From NCBI GenBank assembly GCA_030430565.1, contig JAUIKS010000003.1, positions 434,001 through 498,000 on the forward strand: 64,000 nucleotides of DNA. Direction: 5' to 3'. This stretch comes from Polyangia bacterium. Lineage in GTDB: Bacteria > Myxococcota_A > Polyangia > Nannocystales > Nannocystaceae. A program made the position numbers and the translations under genes. Positions 53,029 through 60,162 of the stretch are shown here, in pieces. Position 1 is the first letter of the stretch. Each line of letters opens with the position of its first letter. The notes under the pieces were generated by a model. That model was not told where the DNA came from, ran no database searches, and saw nothing but the letters and a program-made list of their open reading frames with translations.

Positions 53029-54519
53029 CTAATCGTCGCTGTCCTTTTGGTCAACTTGCGATTCGCTCATCTGTCTGAGCACCTCGCGCATCACGGTCTG
53101 ACTGTCGATCCTCGGAGGAGCTTCATCGCGCGCGCTAGCGGCCACGTGCGCGTCGCCGACCTCCGCGAGCAGCCGCTCGACCTGTAGCGCGAGATGATGC
53201 TCTCGCGCCTCCGCGCCGCCGAGCAGCTCGGCGAGCGGATCCGCGAGCCTTCTGTGCCCAGGACGGCGCATGCCGAGTTCGTCGTAGAGATACGTGTCGT
53301 CGCGGACACGCAGCTCTCCGCTCATGACGGCGTAGTCCCAGGAGATGGTGCCGGCGATGAGCCCGAGCAGCAGGCTCGCGGGCAGGGTCGTCGTGGCGAG
53401 CGCGAGCGGCGAGCCGCCGTCGCGCAGCTCCGGCTGCGCGCCCCGGAGGTCGAGCGTCCACGAGCGTCGCGCGCCGCCAGAGAACACGACGCTGTACTGT
53501 CGCAGTACGCCCCACCGGCGGTGCTCGGCGAAGCGTGACGGCGTGCGCAGGACGTGCTCGAGCAGCGCGGAGCGGAAAAATTCTGTGATCGCGTCGGCGC
53601 ACTGCTCGAGCGTGAAGCCAGCTCCCCGAGGCTCGCCCAGCGGCGCGAGCTCAGCCGGCCGGAATTCTCGCGCGCGCCAGTTGTAGGCCGCGCGGTCGCA
53701 GTCGATGTAGTCGAGCAGGCCCTGCTCACGTGAGACGAGCCCCTCGCTGACGACCAGGGCATCACCTGGCTCGAGAATCATAATGCCCTCCGCCAGCGTC
53801 GGGACCGCGCGCGCGAGATCATGGACGAAGCGCTCGCGCGTGGTCGGGAAGATCAGATGGTTGGTCCAGGCCGCGCCGCCGCGGGCCCAGAAGCCGCAAG
53901 CCCCGGGGACGACGGCTCGCGGCCCGATCGCGCGGATCGTCTCGAGCATGCGCGCGTACAGCTCGAAGGGGAAGCGCGCGGCCTGCCCGTGCGCGAGCGC
54001 CGAGTCGAGCAGCGGCTGCCACGGCGCGATCAGGACGTCGATCGCCGGGCAGCGCGAGCGGATCTCCGCGATCGCGTCGGGCATCGGGAAGGTGTCGACC
54101 ATGTTCCACACCAGCGCGTCGCCGTCACGGATTAAGAAGCCGTGCTCGCGCGCGCCGTAGGCCGCCGGGGTCGGGATGATCTCGAGCTCGCCCGCGCGGA
54201 TCGTCTGAAAATCGGCGAGCGGGGTGACGCTCGCGAAGCCGAGCCCCGCGAGGCAGTCGAGCAGCTCTTCGTCATCGGCCGCGAAGATCGGGGTCGCGCG
54301 CGGCAGCCGGGCGATCGTCTCGAGGTCGAAGTGATCGCTGTGCGCGTGGCTGATGATCACCGCGTCGAAGGGCGGCATGCGATCGAGGTGCAGCGCGCGC
54401 GGCGGGTAGATGTCGTACAGGCCCTCGCTGTGCACCCCGAAGAGCAGCGGATCAAAGAGCACCGAGACGTCCGCGCCGTGTACATAGAGCGACGCGTGGC
54501 CGAGGATGTCGATCTTCAC
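53029..54519 (-). CDS. Metallo-beta-lactamase-fold protein with C-terminal extension
   Basis: 496 residues. N-terminal domain (1-250) has DILGHASLYVHGAD and ISHAHSDHFD (HxHxDH zinc site), like UlaG-type hydrolases; VIIPTPAAYG-like strand and PWQPLLD follow. The C-terminal 200 residues (LDLRGAQPELRDGGS, LLGLIAGTISWDYAVMSG) look like a separate small-molecule binding domain, an SCP2-like guess. The UlaG-like fold plus a Rieske protein in one cluster recalls the Rieske/MBL fusion in CMP-sialic-acid hydroxylase, but here they are separate. It overlaps the ACP gene by 4 bases. Confidence 0.82.
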   Translation of the reverse strand: MKIDILGHASLYVHGADVSVLFDPLLFGVHSEGLYDIYPPRALHLDRMPPFDAVIISHAHSDHFDLETIARLPRATPIFAADDEELLDCLAGLGFASVTPLADFQTIRAGELEIIPTPAAYGAREHGFLIRDGDALVWNMVDTFPMPDAIAEIRSRCPAIDVLIAPWQPLLDSALAHGQAARFPFELYARMLETIRAIGPRAVVPGACGFWARGGAAWTNHLIFPTTRERFVHDLARAVPTLAEGIMILEPGDALVVSEGLVSREQGLLDYIDCDRAAYNWRAREFRPAELAPLGEPRGAGFTLEQCADAITEFFRSALLEHVLRTPSRFAEHRRWGVLRQYSVVFSGGARRSWTLDLRGAQPELRDGGSPLALATTTLPASLLLGLIAGTISWDYAVMSGELRVRDDTYLYDELGMRRPGHRRLADPLAELLGGAEAREHHLALQVERLLAEVGDAHVAASARDEAPPRIDSQTVMREVLRQMSESQVDQKDSDD

Positions 54520-54803
54520 TCGGCGGGCTCCGCCTGCTTCTGCCTGAGCACGAATCCGGCGAGGCTCTTCACGGTCATGAAGTCCTCGCGCGCGATGTCG
54601 TCGAAGTCGAGAACAAATTCCTCGGAGAGACCGGCGACGATCTCGAGGCTCGCGATCGAGTCGAGCCCGAGCCCTCCCTCCTCCGGCAGCGCGAACAAGA
54701 TCTGCTCGCGCGGGAAGTCCTCCTCGGTGTAGTCCTCGAGCTCTAGGCGCTCGATGATAATCTCGACGATCGTCGACTCGATCTCGATCAGTGTCAGGCT
54801 CAC
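54516..54803 (-). CDS. Acyl carrier protein
   Basis: 95 residues, acidic and helical. The phosphopantetheine attachment motif is GLGLDSIASLEI (Ser). Longer than FabC-type ACP by an N-terminal helix (TLIEIESTIVEIIIERLE). It overlaps the ketosynthase stop and the MBL-fold start by 4 bases each, a tightly coupled operon. It carries the growing acyl chain for the cluster. Confidence 0.93.
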   Translation of the reverse strand: MSLTLIEIESTIVEIIIERLELEDYTEEDFPREQILFALPEEGGLGLDSIASLEIVAGLSEEFVLDFDDIAREDFMTVKSLAGFVLRQKQAEPAE

Positions 54804-56095
54804 GATAGTTCCTCCGTCGCGTTGCGTTGACTCGCGTCTAGGTTGTCCTCGGCGTCGGCGCGGCGAATCGCTATCGACGCGACGCTGCCACCGAAGCCAA
54901 AAGCGTTACACAGCGCGAGTCGCAGCGGGGACCGTGATGGCGCGGTCGGGAGCGCGACGGTCGGGCCGTGCGGGATCGGCCGCGTGAGACCCACGTTCGC
55001 GGGCGCGACCTGATGGTTGAGACAGGCCACGGCCGCGATCAGCTGGATCGCGCCCGCGGCCCCGAGACCGTGACCGGTCTGGCTCTTGAGCGAGGCTACG
55101 CGTACGGGCCCGGGGATCGAGCGCTCCTTGATCACGCGCTCGATCGCGCGCAGCTCGGCCGCGTCGTTCGCCGGCGTCCCGGTGCCGTGCGCCGACACGA
55201 GATCGAGCTCGCGCGGCGCCGGGTCGGTCCGCAGCGCCGCGGCCATCACTCGCGCGGCGCCGTCCCCCTCGGGGTCGGGCGCGGTCGGGTGGTAAGCCTC
55301 GCCGGCGTAGCCGTAGCCGGTCACGCGCGCCAGCACGCGCGCGCCCCTGGCTCGCGCGGCGCTCTCGCGCTCGAGCACGCAGTAGGCAGCGCCGTCTCCG
55401 AGCGACAGGCCCGCGCGCGCCTCGTCGAAGGGCCGGCAGCCGCGAGGGTCGAGCGCCTTGAGGCTCGTGAAGCCGGCGTAGCTGAGGAACGAGAACGTGT
55501 CGTGGGCGCCCGCGAGGACGCAGTCGGCGAGCCCGCGCTCGAGCAGCCGCAGGCCCTGACCGATCGCGTTCACGCCGGCGGAGCACGCGGTGTTGAAGGT
55601 GAGGTTGAGGCCGCAGGCGCCGAGGCGGGTGGACAGCTCGGCCGCGATGATCGCCGGCGTGTCAGCGAGCAGCGCGGCCTCGGGTGACTCGCCGACGTGC
55701 TCCTGGCGAAGGTACTCGAGCAGGCCGTGGTTCGAACCGTGCGAGGTCCCGTTGCACACGGCGATCCGCGCCGGCGCGTACCCACGCTGCGGGTGCCCGG
55801 CGTCGACGACCGCGTCGAGCGCGGTCTCGACCGCGAGGCGCGTCGGCCAGGAGTGAGCGTCGGTAGCGACCTCGCGCCCGGGAGCGAAGCGCGACCCGAT
55901 CGACTCGGGCCGACGGATCTGCATCGCCTCGCGCGTCTTGAACCACGGATCGCTGACGGGGAGGGTGAGCCCCTCGACGGCGCGAGGCGCTCGTCTTCCC
56001 TCGCGGATCGCCTCGATGAGGCGCGGGACCCCGCGTCCGAAGCATGTCCATGCGGACATGCCCGTAATCACGATCGAGCGCTGCGTCACGAGCAA
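54800..56095 (-). CDS. Beta-ketoacyl-ACP synthase, catalytic (KS-alpha)
   Basis: 431 residues from TTG 56095; GTG 56089 two codons later is also possible, and the GGATAGAGA ribosome site is placed better for the TTG. FabF-type fold with catalytic Cys in FNTACSAGVNA, His in VSAHGTGTPAND and a second His in KSQTGHGLGAAG. All three catalytic residues are present, so it should condense malonyl-ACP. Nine bases after FabG. Confidence 0.93.
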   Translation of the reverse strand: MLVTQRSIVITGMSAWTCFGRGVPRLIEAIREGRRAPRAVEGLTLPVSDPWFKTREAMQIRRPESIGSRFAPGREVATDAHSWPTRLAVETALDAVVDAGHPQRGYAPARIAVCNGTSHGSNHGLLEYLRQEHVGESPEAALLADTPAIIAAELSTRLGACGLNLTFNTACSAGVNAIGQGLRLLERGLADCVLAGAHDTFSFLSYAGFTSLKALDPRGCRPFDEARAGLSLGDGAAYCVLERESAARARGARVLARVTGYGYAGEAYHPTAPDPEGDGAARVMAAALRTDPAPRELDLVSAHGTGTPANDAAELRAIERVIKERSIPGPVRVASLKSQTGHGLGAAGAIQLIAAVACLNHQVAPANVGLTRPIPHGPTVALPTAPSRSPLRLALCNAFGFGGSVASIAIRRADAEDNLDASQRNATEELS

Positions 56096-56104
56096 CGATG
56101 TTCT

Positions 56105-56872
56105 CTATCCAATCATCGAGCCGCCGTCAACGCGGACGATTTCGCCCGTCATAAATTCAGGAGCCTGATCCGCCAGGTACGCGACGACGCTCGCGACCTC
56201 CTCGGCGCGACCGAGGCGCGCGATCGGCTGCTGCGCGACGGCGCGCTCACGGGTGTCGGCGCCCGCGAGCTCCGCGGTCATGTCGGTCTCGATGAGGCCC
56301 GGGGCGACCGCATTCACCACGACGCCCATGGGGCCCAGCTCGCGCGCCAGCACCTTGGTCAAGCCGAGCACCGCGGCCTTCGACGACGCGTAAGCGGACA
56401 GGCCGGCGGTCCCGTGCAGCGCGGCGATCGACGCGACGTTGATGATTCGCCCCGCGCGTCGCTTCCCGAGCAGCGGGATCGCGGCCTTGCAGCAGTTCAC
56501 GACGCCGCCGAGGTTGACCTTCATCAGCTCCCAGAAGCGATCGACGCTGGTGAAGAAGAACAGCTCCTCGTGCAGGATCCCCGCGTTGTTGACGAGCACG
56601 TCCAGCCGTCGACGCGCGCGGCGAATTTCTCGGAACATGTTCTTAACATCAGCTCGTTCAGCGACGTCCGCCTTGATGATCGCGGCGGTGCCTCCGAGCG
56701 CCTCGATCGCGGCCCGCGTCGACTCCGCCGCCGCCTGATCGTGGGCGAAATTGATGAAGACGTGGTAGCCGAGGCGACCGAGCTCAAGGCTGATCGCGCG
56801 GCCGATCCCGCGGCTCCCACCGGTCACGAGCGCGACTCGCTGCTCGTCGCGCGCGTCCGCCTCGGCGCTCAC
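56105..56872 (-). CDS. 3-oxoacyl-ACP reductase (FabG-like SDR)
   Basis: 255 residues. TGGSRGIGRAISLELG cofactor motif, NNAG (LDVLVNNAGILHEE), catalytic SAYASSKAAVLG (Tyr and Lys). Normal length. Overlaps the second KS gene by 4 bases. Reduces the beta-ketoacyl-ACP made by the ketosynthase pair. Confidence 0.95.
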   Translation of the reverse strand: MSAEADARDEQRVALVTGGSRGIGRAISLELGRLGYHVFINFAHDQAAAESTRAAIEALGGTAAIIKADVAERADVKNMFREIRRARRRLDVLVNNAGILHEELFFFTSVDRFWELMKVNLGGVVNCCKAAIPLLGKRRAGRIINVASIAALHGTAGLSAYASSKAAVLGLTKVLARELGPMGVVVNAVAPGLIETDMTAELAGADTRERAVAQQPIARLGRAEEVASVVAYLADQAPEFMTGEIVRVDGGSMIG

Positions 56873-58143
56873 GCGCGCTCCTCCGCGATCGCGCGCAGGA
56901 CCGCGACGAGCTGCTGCGCGTGCGGGTCGAGCTGGGTCACGAGCGCGCAGTCTCCCCTGAGCGAGACGCGCCCAGGCCCCTCACCTAGCGTGGAGCTCGG
57001 CAGCGATCGCTCGGCGAGCGCGGACGCAGCGACGCCGACGCTCAGGATCCCGGCGAAGCCGAGCCCGTCGCCGATATGACCCTTGATCGAGGCTGAGCGG
57101 AGGCCGGGGCGACCGAGCGTGACCACGGCGCCACGCTCCGCGGCGTCGCGCGCGACGTGGCCGTTGCCGCCGCCGACGTGCAGGGCGAGCGCGTCAGGCT
57201 CCACGCCCGCCTCGGCGAGCGCCTCGCTGCACCGCGCGGCGAGACTGGCCGCGCTCGCGCGCCCCCACAGCGCGATGTCCTCGCGTGCATCAAGCCCTGG
57301 CTCAAGCGCCCGGCGAACCGACGCGAGCTCCGCGAGGATCGTCGCGCCACGCTCACGGGCGTGGTCGAGCGCCTCGACCACGAGGCACGCCGCGCCCTCG
57401 CAGAAAGTCGGGCCGCCGCTGTCCGGCTCGTATGGGCGAACGCGCTCGGCGGCGGTCGGCGGCGAGATCACGCCGTTGACTCTGTCGGCCGCGAAGCAGT
57501 GCGCCTCGAGCTCCTCGAGCCCGCCGCAGAGCACGACCGGCGCCTCGCCGTGGCGGACCGCGGCGACCGCGAGCATCAGCGCGCCGCCTCCCATCGTCAG
57601 CAGGTGGGGCCCCTTGAGGCCAAAGGCCGTCGCGACGGCGCCGAGCGGCGCGTTGGCGACGCTCTGCGAGAACAGCAGCGGGCGCATTTTTTTGGGCGCC
57701 GGCTCGGGCGCGCGCTCGCGCGCGTCCGCAGTTGGTTCGGCCCGCGCGCCACGGCGCCGCGCGCCCTTGAGGATCGGCTTCATGATGCGCGCGACGACAT
57801 CCGCCGGGCCGCGGTTGCGATTGAACATCACGCCGAAGCGCGCGCGCTCGCGCTTCGCTTCGTTCCGCAAGCCGGCGCGCGAGAGCGCGTCGCTAGCCGC
57901 GAGCATCGCGAACCGCGTGATGCGAATCGGCAGCGGCGGCCGCACCTCGGGGAACGCGCCGCGAAACGGCTTGAGGTCGGTGATTTGTCCGGCGAGCGCC
58001 TCGGGGAGCTCGCTCGCGTCCGCGAACGGCGTGAGGCAGCGGCGGCCCTCCGTGAGCCCATCCTGCAGCGCTTGCCAGCCGGGGCCGTACGGCGTCCACG
58101 CGCCTGCGCCGGTGATCACGACTCGGTGCTCGTGAGACTCCAT
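56869..58143 (-). CDS. KS-like protein without catalytic Cys (KS-beta / chain-length-factor type)
   Basis: 424 residues from ATG 58143. FabF-like fold (VVITGAGAWTPYGPGW) but where catalytic KS proteins have TACSxG this reads LLTMGGGALML, with no Cys. The first active-site His region reads LHVGGGNGHVARD and the last KGHIGDGLGFAG. So it is probably the non-catalytic partner of the KS-alpha, as in aryl polyene and type II polyketide synthases, rather than an independent enzyme. First gene of the minus-strand unit. Confidence 0.85.
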   Translation of the reverse strand: MESHEHRVVITGAGAWTPYGPGWQALQDGLTEGRRCLTPFADASELPEALAGQITDLKPFRGAFPEVRPPLPIRITRFAMLAASDALSRAGLRNEAKRERARFGVMFNRNRGPADVVARIMKPILKGARRRGARAEPTADARERAPEPAPKKMRPLLFSQSVANAPLGAVATAFGLKGPHLLTMGGGALMLAVAAVRHGEAPVVLCGGLEELEAHCFAADRVNGVISPPTAAERVRPYEPDSGGPTFCEGAACLVVEALDHARERGATILAELASVRRALEPGLDAREDIALWGRASAASLAARCSEALAEAGVEPDALALHVGGGNGHVARDAAERGAVVTLGRPGLRSASIKGHIGDGLGFAGILSVGVAASALAERSLPSSTLGEGPGRVSLRGDCALVTQLDPHAQQLVAVLRAIAEERA

Positions 58144-58192
58144 GCTTTGATCGTCCCGTCTTCGACGGCAACACAACATATCATCAGGTCCC
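58144..58192. promoter_or_regulatory. 49-bp divergent promoter region of the biosynthetic cluster
   Basis: The only space between the divergent KS-beta and hotdog genes, relatively AT-rich in its second half (ACACAACATATCATCAGG). It must hold both promoters or their ribosome sites; no operator could be defined. Confidence 0.5.
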
Positions 58193-59038
58193 GTGAAACA
58201 AGAACCCGCAGGACCCGCAGCCGCGCTCCCGACCCTCGACGCGCTCGCGCGCGGCCGCGGGCGCGGCATCGCGCGACGCGATCGTGACGGTACTTTTGTG
58301 CATGTCTATGAGGACTCGTTGCGATCGCTGTGCGCGGGTCACTTCCCAGGCGACCCAATCGTCCCCGGCGCGCATATCCTCGGGCTCATCGTCGACGTCG
58401 CGCGGTCGATGGGGGCTCGCGGCGCCGCGCTCGCTATTGAGTCGTGCGGTTTTCGTACGCCGCTGCGGCCTGACGGCGAGGTTATGGTGCGCGCGCGGCT
58501 CGACGCCTCGAACAAGATCCGCGGGACGGTCTCCCATCGCGGTGGCGGTCGCCCGATCGCGAGCGCCCGGATGCGCTGGCTGGACACGCCGCATGTGTTC
58601 ACGCCGCGCGCTCGAGCCAGCGGCGCACCCGTTCTGGACTCGCGCGCCGTATTCCAGCACCTCCGGCATCGTGAGCCAGCCCTGCTGATCGAGCGTGAAT
58701 TCGCGGCTAGCCCTCCTGGTCAGGCGCGTGAACGATGGTTCGCCACGCCGCCGCGAGGCCGTTGGTTCTGGACGCAGGCGCTCGACGCCGCCGCGCAGGC
58801 GGCCGGGTTGTGTCTACGCGGCGACCTCGAGGGAGCCCGGCCCGGCGCGCCGGTGCTCGTCGTCGCGTATGAGCGAGTCGCGGTGGCGAACGAGCGCCCC
58901 GCTGGCGCGCTAGCGATCGTGGTAAGGCTTCGTCGACGCGTGATTAACATTCGTCAGTTCGATGTCGGGGTGGAGACCGAGGACCGCGCGCCGGTCATGA
59001 CGGGTCGGGTCTCGCTGGCACTGGTGGAGGGCCCATGA
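58193..59038 (+). CDS. Double-hotdog dehydratase-like protein
   Basis: 281 residues from GTG 58193. The first hotdog has AGHFPGDPIVPGAHILGL, the FabA/FabZ signature HFPGxPxxPG with the catalytic His, but the Glu/Asp that normally follows 14 residues later is Gly. A second hotdog starts near HREPALLIEREFA, also lacking a clear active site. It may be a thioesterase-like or pseudo-dehydratase, or use a residue from the other half. Coupled by a 4-base overlap to the hydrolase gene. Confidence 0.82.
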   Translation: MKQEPAGPAAALPTLDALARGRGRGIARRDRDGTFVHVYEDSLRSLCAGHFPGDPIVPGAHILGLIVDVARSMGARGAALAIESCGFRTPLRPDGEVMVRARLDASNKIRGTVSHRGGGRPIASARMRWLDTPHVFTPRARASGAPVLDSRAVFQHLRHREPALLIEREFAASPPGQARERWFATPPRGRWFWTQALDAAAQAAGLCLRGDLEGARPGAPVLVVAYERVAVANERPAGALAIVVRLRRRVINIRQFDVGVETEDRAPVMTGRVSLALVEGP

Positions 59039-59853
59039 ACAAGCGCCTCGCCGGGCTCGCGTACGCGGAGTATCCCGCGACGGGGGAGTCGCGCGTCCCG
59101 GCGCTCGTCGTGCTCCCGGGGATGCCGGCGGACATCCGCGGCCTTCGGCGAATGGCGCGTATGCTCGCGCGACGCCGGCGCGTGCTCCTGATCGAGCCGC
59201 TCGGCGGCGCGAGCAGCGAGGCACCATCCCCGTGCGCGGGCCCCGAGTGCCCGTATGCCTGGCCCGCCCAGGTGCGCCGACTCCAGCGCGCGCTCGATCA
59301 GCTCGGGCTGCGCGAACCCTTCGATCTGCTCGGTTGGTCATTCGGCGGCGCGTGGGCGCAGCAGCTCCTGCTGCGCGCTCCTGAGCGGGCGCGTCGCGCC
59401 GTGCTCGTGGCGACATGTGGCCGTCTCCGCGCGCGCGAGCGAGCGATTCTGGAGCTTCTCATCACGATGGTCCGAGCGTCCGCGCTTGACGGTACCGCGC
59501 TGCTCGGCGGCATGCTGCCGCTGTTGTTCTCGCCGGCCTTCCTCCACCGCCCGGGTGCGCTCGCGGTGCTCCGTTTGAACCTCGGTTCGATCTCGTGGTC
59601 GCGCGAGGCTTGGGCGGCACAGCTCGAGGCGCTGCTTCGGCATGAGCTGCCCGCCGACTCGCGGGAGCGCTTGGTTGCGGTGCGCGGCGTGATCGCGGGG
59701 GACGAGGACTGGCTGTTCCCGACGTCGGAGCTGGCGCGCCTCGCCTCCGCGCTCCCGCGCGCTCAGCTCGAGGTGATCGAAGAGACGGGTCACGCGATAT
59801 GGGTCGAGCGCGCCGACGCGCTTGTTGACGCCGTCGACACTCTGCTCGCGTGA
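59035..59853 (+). CDS. Alpha/beta hydrolase (possible release thioesterase)
   Basis: 272 residues. Nucleophile elbow LLGWSFGGAWAQ (Ser), acid in AGDEDWLFP, catalytic His in ETGHAIWVE. Strand order and oxyanion VVLPGMPADIRG are those of typical lipase/thioesterase-like hydrolases. As the last gene on the plus strand before the right attachment site, it is likely the chain-release or editing enzyme of the cluster. Confidence 0.9.
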   Translation: MNKRLAGLAYAEYPATGESRVPALVVLPGMPADIRGLRRMARMLARRRRVLLIEPLGGASSEAPSPCAGPECPYAWPAQVRRLQRALDQLGLREPFDLLGWSFGGAWAQQLLLRAPERARRAVLVATCGRLRARERAILELLITMVRASALDGTALLGGMLPLLFSPAFLHRPGALAVLRLNLGSISWSREAWAAQLEALLRHELPADSRERLVAVRGVIAGDEDWLFPTSELARLASALPRAQLEVIEETGHAIWVERADALVDAVDTLLA

Positions 59854-60140
59854 GCTCGGCGCCGACGCTCGAAGCCCGTCACTTCCACCTGTTTTGGAGG
59901 ACAGCTCGAACAATGATCGAGCTGGTCTGTTCTTGCCGCGACGAGGCGTACTCTACGGGCACCCCGAGACCTCGAGCGACAAGTCAATCAAGACCCGGAA
60001 GCGCGGCTCCGCCTCGGCTCCAGTACCCGGCCTGTTCGGGGCGACCGGCTGCGTACTCCCGCGTCGGCACAACCAAGAAAAAGCCACACGATCTCGATGG
60101 TTTAGGAGCAACAACCCGTCCTGTCGGGTGTTTACGAGAT
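59854..60140 (+). other. E2 right-end region, with a possible start for a chimeric ORF
   Basis: No conserved gene. An ATG at 59913 with GGAGGA at 59896-59901 opens a frame that runs through the right repeat into the kinase 3' fragment (MIELVCSCRDEAYSTG...). It may merely be element sequence; this part may also hold recombinase arm sites. Confidence 0.45.
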
Positions 60141-60162
60141 CGCACGGACCAGTTCTCGTTCT
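60141..60162 (+). repeat. 22-bp direct repeat, right attachment site of E2
   Basis: Same 22 bases as 45029-45050, encoding RTDQFSF in the frame of the kinase 3' fragment, followed by CVALYEALYG. Confidence 0.92.

Larger units (their letters stand above)
45051..60162. mobile_element. E2: 15.1-kb integrative element with biosynthetic cluster
   Basis: Bounded by a 22-bp direct repeat; a tyrosine recombinase gene starts its interior 28 bases from the left repeat. Removal of 45051-60162 rejoins the kinase in frame. It encodes 13 further genes forming a compact cluster (see the individual entries). No phage structural, conjugation or replication gene is present, so it is best described as an integrative cargo element. 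It is inserted in a protein-kinase gene, not in a tRNA gene as is common for such elements. Confidence 0.87.

Noticed and set aside
45051-60162. E2 as a prophage
   Set aside because: No capsid, tail, lysis or replication genes; only an integrase and biosynthetic cargo.
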